From positions 124,001 to 188,000 of the forward strand of contig NZ_BAXZ01000001.1 of the NCBI RefSeq assembly GCF_000684975.1: a DNA stretch of 64,000 bases, read 5' to 3'. Under the pieces are notes generated by a model. The model was not told where the DNA came from and made no database searches. It saw only the letters and a program-made list of their open reading frames with translations. Source of the DNA: Paraburkholderia acidipaludis NBRC 101816 (GTDB lineage Bacteria > Pseudomonadota > Gammaproteobacteria > Burkholderiales > Burkholderiaceae). Below, piece after piece: positions 16,391 to 25,209 of this stretch (positions are counted from its first letter, which is position 1; each line of letters starts with the position of its first letter). Both the position numbers and the translations under genes were made by a program.

Positions 16391-18250
16391 CTACATCGCA
16401 CCCGCGCCGAACGTTTCGGCACACGCCTTGCGCACTGCGCCGACGAGCGCGGGCCAGCCGCCGGCCTGCGTTTGCCGGAACACGCGCACCGTGCCGGGAT
16501 ACCACGGAGAATCGTCGCGCCCGTGCAGCCAGCGCCAGTCCACGTCGTGTCCGGGCAGCATCACCCAGCAGGGCTTGCCGAGCGCGCCGGCAACATGCGC
16601 CGTGGAGGTGTCGACGCAGATGACGAGATCGAGTTGCGAAACCACCGCCACGGTATCGGCGAAGTCCTGCAGTTCAGCGCCGAGGTTCAGCAGCGGCTGG
16701 CTCGCGGGAGGCGACTGCGCCTCGTCTTCGCCCTGCCCCTTCTGCAGGCTCACGAAGTTGAGACCCGGCACGGTCCAGAGCCGCGCGAACGTGGCGAGCG
16801 ACGGCGCCGATCGATGGGCGTCGTTGTGATGGCGCGGATTGCCCTTCCACACGAAGCCGATGCGGGGCCCCGGCGGCAGCGTGTCGAGCCGCTCGCGCCA
16901 GTGCGCCTGCAATGCCGGCTCGGGCTTGAGCCAGACCGCGTCGGGAATGGTGTCGAGCGTCGTGCCCATGTGCAACGGGACGCTCATGAGGCTCGTCCAG
17001 CAATCGAATCCGGCGGACTTCTCCAGGGCTTCGCTGTGATCCATTACGCCTTCGACGGATTCGTGCGCCGCGAAGATCCGGTTCAGTTCGCGGCGGCAGC
17101 CGACCTCGATGCGCGCCGCGCCGCTTGCCTTGAGCAGGGGCAGGTAGCGGCCGAACTGCAGCATGTCGCCAAGACCATCCTCCTGCCAGATCAGCAGGCT
17201 GCGCCCCGCCAGCGGCTCGCCGCGCCACTGCGGGCACTTCAGCATCTTGCCGCTGGCGTGGTGGATGAAACCGGGCCGCTCGTAGCGCGCCTCGTAGAGC
17301 GGCCAGCCCTCCTCGAAGCGGCCCGTGGCCAGCAACAGCACAGCCAGACCGAAGCGGGCGTCGCCGTAGTTGGGATTGAGCGTCAGCGCCGCGCGCGACG
17401 CGATCTCGGCTTCGGAAATCCGGCCCAGCTCCTTCATCACGCTGCCGAAGTTGTGCCAGGCCTCGGCCAGGTCCGGGCGCAGCGCGATCGCCCGGCGAAA
17501 CGCTTCGGCCGCCTCTTCGTAGCGATTGAGGGCATGCAGCACGCAGCCGAGATTGTTGTGCGCCTCGACGAAGTCGGACTGGTGCCGCAAAGCCTGCCCG
17601 TAGGCGCTCGCGGCCTCGGCCAGGCGATTCTGCGCCTGCAGCGCGGTGCCCAGGCGGTAGTGCGTCTGAGCGTGGTCGGGGCGCAGCTCGAGCACCTGGC
17701 GATACGCGTGCTCGGCCTCGGGAAAGCGCTTGAGCGCGGCGAGCACGAGGCCAAAACCGCCGAGGACTCCGGCGTGGTCCGGGCGCAGCGTCACGGCCAG
17801 CCGGTAGGTCCGCTCGGCTTCTGCGAGGCGGCCCGTCGCCCGCAAGATATCGCCGAGCTGACTCAGCGCCTCGAAATGGCGAGGGGAAATCGCGAGCGCC
17901 TGCCGCCAGGCGGCCTCCGCCTCCGCGATGCGCCCGCGCGACTTGAGCAAGATGCCGAGATGATGGTGCGCGTCGACGAAATCGGGCTTGATCTCCACGC
18001 ACCGCCACCAGAAGGCCAGGGCATCGTCCTGGCGGTCGAGACCCAAGGCGGCGATGGCCGCGATGTTCAACGTCCGGGCGAGCGCGCCCGCGTCCGGCTC
18101 GGCGTCCCGAGGGGCGTCCCTGGTGGCGTCTTTCGGGGCATCGAGCAAAAGCTGGAGCAGCGCGAACGCCTCGGCGAACTGGCCGGCGAAGCAGAGCGTC
18201 AGCGCCTGCTGCTGGCGCTCGGGAAGGGAAAGGTCGGGCGTTGGGAGCAC
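16391..18250 (-). CDS. TPR protein with GT9-like glycosyltransferase domain
   Basis: A 619-residue cytoplasmic protein in two parts. Residues 1 to about 300 are tandem tetratricopeptide repeats (repeated AEAERTYR/AEAEHAYRQ...LRPDHA units). The C-terminal part from about residue 460 (PRIGFVWKGNPRHHNDAHRS ... DLVICVDTSTAHVAGALGKP) is a GT9/heptosyltransferase-like nucleotide-sugar domain. The location next to fliC, head-to-head with it, suggests a protein-directed transferase acting on flagellin, with the TPR as substrate dock; this is inference. The start is a GTG at 18250 without a clear ribosome-binding site, so the true N-terminus is uncertain. Confidence 0.82.
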   Translation of the reverse strand: MLPTPDLSLPERQQQALTLCFAGQFAEAFALLQLLLDAPKDATRDAPRDAEPDAGALARTLNIAAIAALGLDRQDDALAFWWRCVEIKPDFVDAHHHLGILLKSRGRIAEAEAAWRQALAISPRHFEALSQLGDILRATGRLAEAERTYRLAVTLRPDHAGVLGGFGLVLAALKRFPEAEHAYRQVLELRPDHAQTHYRLGTALQAQNRLAEAASAYGQALRHQSDFVEAHNNLGCVLHALNRYEEAAEAFRRAIALRPDLAEAWHNFGSVMKELGRISEAEIASRAALTLNPNYGDARFGLAVLLLATGRFEEGWPLYEARYERPGFIHHASGKMLKCPQWRGEPLAGRSLLIWQEDGLGDMLQFGRYLPLLKASGAARIEVGCRRELNRIFAAHESVEGVMDHSEALEKSAGFDCWTSLMSVPLHMGTTLDTIPDAVWLKPEPALQAHWRERLDTLPPGPRIGFVWKGNPRHHNDAHRSAPSLATFARLWTVPGLNFVSLQKGQGEDEAQSPPASQPLLNLGAELQDFADTVAVVSQLDLVICVDTSTAHVAGALGKPCWVMLPGHDVDWRWLHGRDDSPWYPGTVRVFRQTQAGGWPALVGAVRKACAETFGAGAM

Positions 18251-18533
18251 GGAAACTGGGCGGAGGGTTGATCCATGGCCTGGGCGCGCCGCCTTGCCGG
18301 CACCCCGCGCGGCGAGGCGAGCCCACGATGAAGCTTACGACGCAGCCGCGCCGGGCCATGGGCGGAAAAGCGCAGACTCCGCGCGCCTATTCGCACGATT
18401 CCGGGAGCCGCGAACCATTGGCAACGGCAAAAGGCGCAGCCCCCTCGCGAGCGAATTTCCATGCAGGAGGCATTTGCGCACGCGGAAACAGCCGCCACAG
18501 CGCGCCCGGATAAACGTCCGATCAATATTTTCC

Positions 18534-18561
18534 TCAAGTTTTCCGGCGGGTACGCCGACAA
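18534..18561 (+). promoter_or_regulatory. FliA (sigma-28) promoter of fliC
   Basis: TCAAGTTT, then 12 bases, then GCCGACAA, about 80 bases upstream of the fliC start. It closely matches the FliA pattern TAAAGTTT-N11-GCCGATAA, with one extra spacer base. The rest of the 389-base gap (18251-18639) between fliC and the divergent TPR gene shows no other feature that I can name. A GGGAGAGAG ribosome-binding site precedes the fliC ATG. Confidence 0.75.
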
Positions 18562-18639
18562 CCAGGAAAGCGGCAGACAACACGCCCGCGTTTCTGCCCT
18601 GTTCAACATGATGATTCTGTACCCATCCGGGAGAGAGTA

Positions 18640-20136
18640 ATGCTCACCATTAGCAGCAACGTCAATTCGCTGATCGCTCAGGAAAACCTGAACAGCTCGG
18701 GTAGCGCGCTGACCCAGGCAATCACGCGCCTGTCGTCGGGCAAGCGCATCAACAGCGCAGCAGACGATCCCGCCGGTCTCGCCATCTCCACCACGCTGCA
18801 ATCGTCGATCAACGGTCTGACGCAAGGCGTGTCGAACGCGAACGACGCAGTGTCGATGGTCGAAACGGCCAGCACGGGCCTGAGCCAGATCACGACCAGC
18901 CTGCAGACCATCGGCCAGCTCGCCGACGAGTCGGCTGCCGGCACGCTCTCGTCGACCAACCAGGCCGCGCTGCAACAGGAAGTTGCGCAGCAAGTCGACG
19001 AAATCAACCGCCTCTCCTCGCAGACGACGTACAACGGCATCAACCTGCTGAACGGCACGGCCGGCAACGTTTCGGTGCAGATCGGCGCGGACGTCGGTCA
19101 AACGATCTCGATCAACCTGAGCCAGGGCGTTTCGGCCGCTTCGATCGGTAGCGGCGCTGTGTCGTCGGGCACGGTGGTGGGCTCGGTCAGCGGCCTCGAC
19201 CTGACCTCGACGGGCGCGGCAAACTCGTCCGGCGGCGCAGGCGCGATCACGACGATCAACGTCGTTGCGAACGGCACGGGCGGTTTCACGTACACCGACC
19301 AGAACAACCAGGCCATCAGCAGCTCGGTCGCGGCTTCGCTGTTCACGGTCACGGGCTCGCCGAACGGCATCTCGACCATCAGCCTGACGTCGGGCGCTGG
19401 CAACGGCCTGAGCCTCAACAACGAACTGGGCGCCATCAACGCCGCAACCGGCAGCGCCGCGGGACTCCCGACGACGGCAGGCACGGTGTACGGCACGCTG
19501 TCGGGCCTCGATATCAATCCGACGACGGGCAGCACGGCCTCGGCCGGCACGGCCAATGCCATCACCTCGATCACGGTCGAATCCAACGGTGCGGGCGGCT
19601 ACTCGTTCTTCGACCAGAACGGCAACCAGCTCAGCAGCACGGCTGCAAGCGCCATCTTCGGCAGCACGGCGACCGCCAGCACGTCGACTGCGCTTGCATT
19701 TAGTGCCACCCCGTACAGCACGATCTACGGTAGCGCTTCCACGGGCGGCGGCACGTCGACGGCCAGCGCAAACGATCCGACGGCGCTGCAGTCGATCAAC
19801 TACCTGAACCAGCCGTCGTCGATCGCCAACGTCGACGTCAGCACGACGATGGGTGCGAACCTCGCGATCGAATCGGTCAACAACGCGCTTGCCTCGATCA
19901 ACAACATCCAGGCAACGCTCGGCGCAGTGCAGAACCGTCTGACCGACATCTCGACGTCGCAGCAAGCAGAGTCGACCGACCTGTCGAGCGCGAACTCGCA
20001 GATCATCGACGCGAACTACGCTCAGGAAACGGCGAACTACACGGCCGCATCGGTCGCGCAGCAAGCGGGTATCTCGGTGCTCGCGCAGGCAAACTCGCAG
20101 CCGCAACAAGTGCTCTCGCTGCTGCAGAACCTGTAA
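18640..20136 (+). CDS. fliC: Flagellin
   Basis: Filament subunit exported through the flagellar type III system. The 498-residue protein has the conserved D0/D1 N-terminus (MLTISSNVNSLIAQENLNSS, LSSGKRINSAADDPAGLAI) and C-terminus (ANYAQETANYTAASVAQQAG, ending SLLQNL). The surface-exposed middle is Ser/Thr/Gly/Ala-rich and contains a visible duplication. Residues about 181-238 and 285-343 share the pattern G-(S/T)-x-SGLD ... AITxIxVxxNGxGGxxxxDQNxNQxSS. The many Ser/Thr in this region are natural O-glycosylation acceptors, and the flanking genes encode glycan enzymes. It is FliA-controlled. Confidence 0.97.
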   Translation: MLTISSNVNSLIAQENLNSSGSALTQAITRLSSGKRINSAADDPAGLAISTTLQSSINGLTQGVSNANDAVSMVETASTGLSQITTSLQTIGQLADESAAGTLSSTNQAALQQEVAQQVDEINRLSSQTTYNGINLLNGTAGNVSVQIGADVGQTISINLSQGVSAASIGSGAVSSGTVVGSVSGLDLTSTGAANSSGGAGAITTINVVANGTGGFTYTDQNNQAISSSVAASLFTVTGSPNGISTISLTSGAGNGLSLNNELGAINAATGSAAGLPTTAGTVYGTLSGLDINPTTGSTASAGTANAITSITVESNGAGGYSFFDQNGNQLSSTAASAIFGSTATASTSTALAFSATPYSTIYGSASTGGGTSTASANDPTALQSINYLNQPSSIANVDVSTTMGANLAIESVNNALASINNIQATLGAVQNRLTDISTSQQAESTDLSSANSQIIDANYAQETANYTAASVAQQAGISVLAQANSQPQQVLSLLQNL

Positions 20137-20161
20137 CAGGAAGTCGTAGCATGTAGTACCA

Positions 20162-20205
20162 GGCGCGCCGCGGAGCATTTACGCGGCGCGCCCTTGTCGT
20201 TTTAT
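20162..20205 (+). terminator. Intrinsic terminator after fliC
   Basis: An 11-bp perfect stem (GGCGCGCCGCG / CGCGGCGCGCC) with a 9-base loop is followed by CTTGTCGTTTTATT, starting 25 bases after the fliC stop. It would uncouple very high fliC expression from fliD and limit read-through. Confidence 0.82.
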
Positions 20206-20254
20206 TCGGCCAACATGCTGGTCGTATCGTCGAGCGCCAGTACGGAGTTTCTCC

Positions 20255-21826
20255 ATGACCACCATCAGCGGAACCACCTCGTCCACCTCCAGCACCAGTT
20301 CCGGGACCACCACGACCGCCGCGCAGGCCGCCGCATCGGCCCAGGCCGCCGCCGCCGCCGCGCTCAAGACAGCGGCCGAGTCGATCATCGGCCAGGGAAC
20401 CGGCGACAGTTCGCTGGACGTCTCGACGCTCGTCTCGGCGCTCGTCACCTCGAAGGTCGCCGGGCAGACGGCCGAACTGAGCGCGCAGGAAGCCACCGAC
20501 AACGCGCAGATTTCCGCGTTCGGTCAGTTGCAGTCCTCGCTCTCCAACCTGCAGACCGCGATCCTGCCGCTCTACAGCGGCGCGATGCTGACGGCCTACT
20601 CGGCCACGACGAGCGGCACCGGCATCACGGCCTCGGCCGGCATCACCGCCGTCGCGGGCACGTATTCGGTCGACGTCACGCAACTCGCCACCGCGCAAAG
20701 CCTCACCTCGAGCGCCTTCACCACGTCGTCCGCCGCCGATGTCGGCACGGGCAGCCTGACGGTCGCGGTGGGCAGCAACTCGATGACGCTCAACATCACG
20801 TCGTCGGACGAAAGCCTGAGCGGCATTGCGTCGGCGATCAACACGGCCGACAACAATCCGGGCGTCACGGCCTCGGTCGTCACCGGCGCCAGCGGCCAGT
20901 ATCTCGTCCTCACGGCCGACTCCACGGGCGCGGCCAATACGATCACGATCACGCCCGGCGCGGGTGCGAGCTCCGGGCTCCAGAGCCTCCAGTACCCGCC
21001 GGCAAGCTCGACGGGTTCGTCGAGCTCGACGATGTGGACCCAGACGTCCGCCGCGCAGAACGCCGACCTGACGGTGAACGGCGTCAGCGCAACCAGCGCA
21101 AGCAACACGGTCACGGGCGTCATCACGGGCGTGACGCTGAATCTGACCGCGGCGGGTGTGGACACGAGCAAGAGCGGCACCGGGGCGCAGACGCTCACGG
21201 TCACGGCCGACACCTCGACCGAAATCTCGGACATCAGCAATTTCGTGACGGCGTACAACTCGCTCGTCAGCACGATGGGCACGCTGACCGCGTACAGCCC
21301 CTCGAGCTCGACGTCGAGTTCGAGTTCGACCACCGGCCCGCTGATCGGCAACTCGCTCGTCAACTCGCTGCGCAATGCGCTCGGCAACATCGTGGGCAGC
21401 AGCGTGTCGAGCAGCGGCACGAAGGGCACGCTCGCGTCGCTCGGCATCACGCTGAACAACGACGGCACGCTGTCGCTCGACACGACCACGCTCGATTCGA
21501 CGGTCGCCAGCAATCCCGCCATGGTGCAGTCGCTGTTCAACCTGTCGACCGGCTTCGGGGCGCAGCTCAACAAGACGATCACGCCGTACACGCAAACCGA
21601 CGGCCTGATCGACTCCAGCGTCAGCGGCCTGACGAGCAACCTTGACAGCCTGACTACGCAGACCAACAATCTGACCGCCTATTCGAACGAACTCACCTCG
21701 CAGTACGAGTCGCAGTTCACCGCGCTGGATGTGCTGATGACCAGTTCGAACCAGAGCGAGCAATACCTGACCTCGCTGTTCGGCAACTCGAACAGCGCGG
21801 GCGCGTACTCCAGCAGCTCGAAGTAA
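20255..21826 (+). CDS. fliD: Flagellar filament cap protein FliD
   Basis: The hook-associated protein 2 pentamer that caps the filament and guides flagellin folding. The 523-residue protein has an Ala/Ser/Thr-rich start, the conserved N-terminal segment (SSLDVSTLVSALVTSKVAGQ, ISAFGQLQSSLSNLQTAILP) and the FliD C-terminal coiled coil (DSLTTQTNNLTAYSNELTSQ ... QFTALDVLMTSSNQSEQYL). The middle is low-complexity Ser/Thr. Only the fliC terminator and no obvious FliA site lies upstream, so expression probably comes from read-through or an unseen promoter. fliT follows after 19 bases. Confidence 0.95.
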   Translation: MTTISGTTSSTSSTSSGTTTTAAQAAASAQAAAAAALKTAAESIIGQGTGDSSLDVSTLVSALVTSKVAGQTAELSAQEATDNAQISAFGQLQSSLSNLQTAILPLYSGAMLTAYSATTSGTGITASAGITAVAGTYSVDVTQLATAQSLTSSAFTTSSAADVGTGSLTVAVGSNSMTLNITSSDESLSGIASAINTADNNPGVTASVVTGASGQYLVLTADSTGAANTITITPGAGASSGLQSLQYPPASSTGSSSSTMWTQTSAAQNADLTVNGVSATSASNTVTGVITGVTLNLTAAGVDTSKSGTGAQTLTVTADTSTEISDISNFVTAYNSLVSTMGTLTAYSPSSSTSSSSSTTGPLIGNSLVNSLRNALGNIVGSSVSSSGTKGTLASLGITLNNDGTLSLDTTTLDSTVASNPAMVQSLFNLSTGFGAQLNKTITPYTQTDGLIDSSVSGLTSNLDSLTTQTNNLTAYSNELTSQYESQFTALDVLMTSSNQSEQYLTSLFGNSNSAGAYSSSSK

Positions 21827-21845
21827 CCAGAGAAAGAAGGACGCC

Positions 21846-22169
21846 ATGGCCGAATCGCACGCTCATGCCGATCAGACCCAGTTGGTGAACCAGGTCTACG
21901 AGCTGACGCTCGAGATCGAGACAGCGGTACAACTGTCCGACTGGCAGCGTGCGGCGCGGCTCGCGCTCGAACGCTCGCCCATGGTGCATGCGATCACGGC
22001 CGTCCAGTCCCCCGCGGCGCTCGCGCTGATCCGCGCCATTCAGGCCTTCGACGCGGCAAGGGTCGAAACGGCGCGCGCAGCGCGGGAGGCGCTGGCCCGC
22101 TCGTACCAACAGGCCTGGACCTCCGTGGGCGCCGCGCAGCAATATCAGCGCGTAGCCCGGTTTTTCTAG
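21846..22169 (+). CDS. fliT: Flagellar export chaperone FliT-like protein
   Basis: A 107-residue, mostly helical protein directly after fliD, the standard fliT position. FliT holds FliD before export and, in enteric bacteria, also inhibits FlhDC. The sequence (LVNQVYELTLEIETAVQLSDWQRAARLALERSPMVHAI) fits a helical bundle with the Trp-containing first helix typical of FliT, but FliT proteins diverge greatly. The assignment rests mainly on position, size and helix pattern. Confidence 0.8.
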   Translation: MAESHAHADQTQLVNQVYELTLEIETAVQLSDWQRAARLALERSPMVHAITAVQSPAALALIRAIQAFDAARVETARAAREALARSYQQAWTSVGAAQQYQRVARFF

Positions 22170-22204
22170 TCCGCCGCTCCGTCCCCCTCTCCCGCCTCGC
22201 CGGA

Positions 22205-22244
22205 CCTCTTCGCCCGCGCCCCGCCGCGGGCGGCGAACAAGAGG
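22205..22244. other. Stem-loop between fliT and the GT41 gene
   Basis: An inner 8-bp stem (CGCCCGCG / CGCGGGCG) is extended by an outer CCTCTT / AAGAGG pairing across a bulge. There is no T tract, so it may be a weak or factor-dependent terminator or an mRNA processing/stability structure in the fliD-fliT transcript. Confidence 0.4.
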
Positions 22245-22356
22245 CCGATCCCCCTTCTGCTTGACCAATCGCCGCCCCGGCGTCCCGCATAGACTGCATG
22301 CTGGAAGAATGCGGGCGCTCGCGCCACGCCGCCGATACGCAAGCCGAGGGAAACCC

Positions 22357-25197
22357 ATGACCATCGAAGCCGAGCTGCAACAGGCCATCGCGCACCACAA
22401 CGCCAACCGGATCGAGCAGGCCGGGCAGCTCTATCACGCCATCCTCTCGTCCGAACCCGACCATCCGGACGCGAACCACAATTTCGGCGTTCTCCTGCTG
22501 CAGAAGGGCGATGTCACGGGAGGCCTGAGTCATTTGCAGGCCGCCGTTTCGGCCGCGCCGGAGCGGCGCAATTTCTGGGTCAACTACGTCAACGTGCTGA
22601 CCATGAGCGGCCGGCAGGAAGAGGCACAGCGCGCCAGCGCAGCCGCGAGGGAACACGGCTTCGTCATCGGCACGGCGGGCGCCGCCGCGCCTGCCGCAAC
22701 ACCGGAAACGCCGGAGCCCCTCGAAGCGCTCGCGCAGCAAGGCCGCCACGACGAAGCCGAGGCGCTGGCCCGGCAACGGGTCGAGGGCAACCCGGACGAC
22801 GCGCTCGCATGGAAAACGCTGGCCTACGCGCAGTTGCGGCGCGGCGATCTCTCCCGTGCGCTCGGCCCGCTGGAAGAAGCCGCGAGGCTCCTGCCGAACG
22901 ACGCGGAACTCGACCGGCACCGCTACGCGGCGCGGGCGATGCACGACGGACTGGCACTCGAAGCCTGCCATGAGTACGCCGAGGCCGCCCAGCGCTTTCA
23001 GGCCGTGGTCGACACGTATCCCGACCACCCCGACGCGAACCACCGCCTCGGCGCCATGGCGATCCACCTGTGTCACCCCGAGGACGCCATCCCGCTGATC
23101 GAGAAGGCCATCGGCATCAACCCCAATAATCTGCAGTACTGGGCGCACTACATCGACGCCCTGCTCCAGGCCGACCGCGTGAGCGCCGCCTGGCTGGCGC
23201 TGAACATGGCGCAGAAGCGTGGCCTGGCCGGCCCGCAGATCGACAAGCTGATCAGCCTCATGACCTTCGTGTCCACCGGGCAGCTACTCAAGGTTCCGCG
23301 CCCGATCCCCGCCGCAGGCGCAAGCGCAGCGGCCGACGCGCCGGCGGGTTCGGACGAGGCCGCGGCGCACACTACGCCCGCCGAGGCCGATCTGCGTTTG
23401 TCGCCCGAGGACGAACAGCACCTGCACGAGCTTGTGAAGCTGTACAACGCCGGCGACATGGAAACCGTGCTGAAGCAGGCACAAGCCGTTGCGCGCCGTC
23501 TTCCGCGGCATCCCTTCCCGGGCAAGGTCCTGACGCTGACCTACCACCGCCTCGGCCAGTACGATGTCGCGCTCGAGAACGGGCTGAAGACGCTCGAACT
23601 CTCGCCCGACGATCCCCAGGTACTGCTGATCGTCGCCGGCCTGTATCAGGTGCGCCACAACATGCGCGAAGCGGCGCGCCACTGCGAGCGGCTGGTGAAG
23701 CTGGCGCCGGGAAACAGCGAGGCGCTGCGCCTGATGGGCGTGATCAAGGTCGATCTCGGCGAGCTCGACGAAGCCGAGCGCCTGGGCCGCCTCGCGATCG
23801 ACATCCAGCCAGGCGCACTGGCTTACAACTCGCTCGGCGTGGCGCTGATGAAGCAAGGCAGGCTCGACGAGGCCGGGGAACTGTTCCGCCGCAGCAGCGA
23901 ACTCGATCCCGACGCACCGCTCCCCTACCATAATTTCGCCTTCTGCTCGACGCACAGCGAGAAGCTCACGCCGCAGGAAATATTCGGCGTCCATCGGCGC
24001 TTCTCCGCGCACTTCGAGGCGCCGCTCAAGCCGCGCTGGCAGCCGCACGACAACAGCCGCGACCCCGAACGTCCGCTGCGGATCGGCTTCATCTCCGGCG
24101 ATTTTTGCCATCACGCCGTGGCCAGTTTCATCGAGCCCGTGCTCGGTCCGCTCGGCCGCGATCCCGGCCTGTCGCTGCATGCCTACTCGAACACCAGCAT
24201 CATCGACGAAGTCACGCCCCGGCTGCGCGCCCAGTTCTCGACCTGGACCGATATCGTCGGCATGGACAACCGCAGGGTGGCCGAGCAGATCCGCCGCGAC
24301 GGCATCGACATCCTGATCGATCTCGCCGGCCACACGGCCAGCAACAGCCTGCTCGCGCTTGCCTACAAGCCGGCGCCCATCCAGGCTTGCTGGATCGGTT
24401 ATCCGGGTACGACCGGCCTCGACGCCGTCGATTATTTTCTCGCCGACCGCTTCTGGGTGCCGCCCGCCCAGTTCCGCGATCAGTTCACCGAACAGATTGT
24501 CTATCTGCCCGCGCTCGCGCCCTTCGAACCCGAGCGGCTGTCGCCGCCCGTCAATCTGTTGCCGGCCTTGCACAACGGCTACGTGACCTTCGGCAGCTTC
24601 AACCGCCTCGACAAGCTGCGCCGCGACGTGATCGGCCTGTGGGCGAAGCTGCTGCGTGCCTTGCCCGATTCCCGGCTCATGATCGGCGCCATGCCGACCG
24701 ACGGCAGCACCGGCAAGGTGGCGGACTGGTTCGCGGAGGAAGGCATCGCGAGCGAGCGCATCGACTACAAGCCGCGCTCGAGCGTGCCCGTGTTCCTGCA
24801 GCAGCACCATTTCGTCGACATCTGTCTCGACAGCTTCCCGTTCTCGGGTCTCACCACGGCGCTGCACTCGCTCTGGATGGGCCTGCCCACCGTGACGCTG
24901 CCGTCGCACACCGTACCGGGCCGCAGCGGCCTGACCGCGATGTCGCACGCGGGCCTGACCCAGTGCGTCGCCACCGACGAGGATGACTACGTGCGCAAGG
25001 CCGTTGCGCTCGCATCGGATCTGCCGGCGCTCGCCGCGCTGCGCACCGGCATGCGCGAGCGCTGCGCCGGCACGCCGATGTTCCAGCCCGAGCGGATCGC
25101 GGAGAGCGTGAGCCGCGCGCTGCGCACCATGTGGCGCCGCTGGTGCGCGAACCTGCCCGCCGAGTCGTTCGAGGTCGAGCCGAGCGACAAGCCGTAA
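22357..25197 (+). CDS. TPR/GT41 O-GlcNAc transferase-like glycosyltransferase
   Basis: A 946-residue cytoplasmic protein. TPR-type helical repeats fill residues 1 to about 560, with a Pro/Ala-rich break near 310-340. The C-terminal domain (about 572-930) is family 41 (OGT/SPINDLY-like). It begins PLRIGFISGDFCHHAVASFI and contains GIDILIDLAGHTASNSLLAL, YPGTTGLDAVDYFLADRFW, TFGSFNRLDKL and the nucleotide-sugar segment FPFSGLTTALHSLWMGLPTV. Family members move a sugar from a nucleotide donor onto Ser/Thr of proteins. Flagellin is the likely acceptor because fliC-fliD-fliT lie immediately upstream; this is inference. I chose the ATG at 22357 over an upstream in-frame option because of its GAGGGA site. 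Confidence 0.9.
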   Translation: MTIEAELQQAIAHHNANRIEQAGQLYHAILSSEPDHPDANHNFGVLLLQKGDVTGGLSHLQAAVSAAPERRNFWVNYVNVLTMSGRQEEAQRASAAAREHGFVIGTAGAAAPAATPETPEPLEALAQQGRHDEAEALARQRVEGNPDDALAWKTLAYAQLRRGDLSRALGPLEEAARLLPNDAELDRHRYAARAMHDGLALEACHEYAEAAQRFQAVVDTYPDHPDANHRLGAMAIHLCHPEDAIPLIEKAIGINPNNLQYWAHYIDALLQADRVSAAWLALNMAQKRGLAGPQIDKLISLMTFVSTGQLLKVPRPIPAAGASAAADAPAGSDEAAAHTTPAEADLRLSPEDEQHLHELVKLYNAGDMETVLKQAQAVARRLPRHPFPGKVLTLTYHRLGQYDVALENGLKTLELSPDDPQVLLIVAGLYQVRHNMREAARHCERLVKLAPGNSEALRLMGVIKVDLGELDEAERLGRLAIDIQPGALAYNSLGVALMKQGRLDEAGELFRRSSELDPDAPLPYHNFAFCSTHSEKLTPQEIFGVHRRFSAHFEAPLKPRWQPHDNSRDPERPLRIGFISGDFCHHAVASFIEPVLGPLGRDPGLSLHAYSNTSIIDEVTPRLRAQFSTWTDIVGMDNRRVAEQIRRDGIDILIDLAGHTASNSLLALAYKPAPIQACWIGYPGTTGLDAVDYFLADRFWVPPAQFRDQFTEQIVYLPALAPFEPERLSPPVNLLPALHNGYVTFGSFNRLDKLRRDVIGLWAKLLRALPDSRLMIGAMPTDGSTGKVADWFAEEGIASERIDYKPRSSVPVFLQQHHFVDICLDSFPFSGLTTALHSLWMGLPTVTLPSHTVPGRSGLTAMSHAGLTQCVATDEDDYVRKAVALASDLPALAALRTGMRERCAGTPMFQPERIAESVSRALRTMWRRWCANLPAESFEVEPSDKP

Positions 25198-25209
25198 AGG
25201 AAATCGAAC

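Noticed and set aside
18199..20178. A 659-residue minus-strand frame covering fliC
   Set aside because: It runs through the fliC promoter, is composed mainly of Arg/Val/Asp, and conflicts with a certain flagellin gene.
20902..21330. CRISPR or tandem repeat array in fliD
   Set aside because: The repeated TCGAGTTCG-like bases encode Ser/Thr-rich protein; there is no regular repeat-spacer structure.
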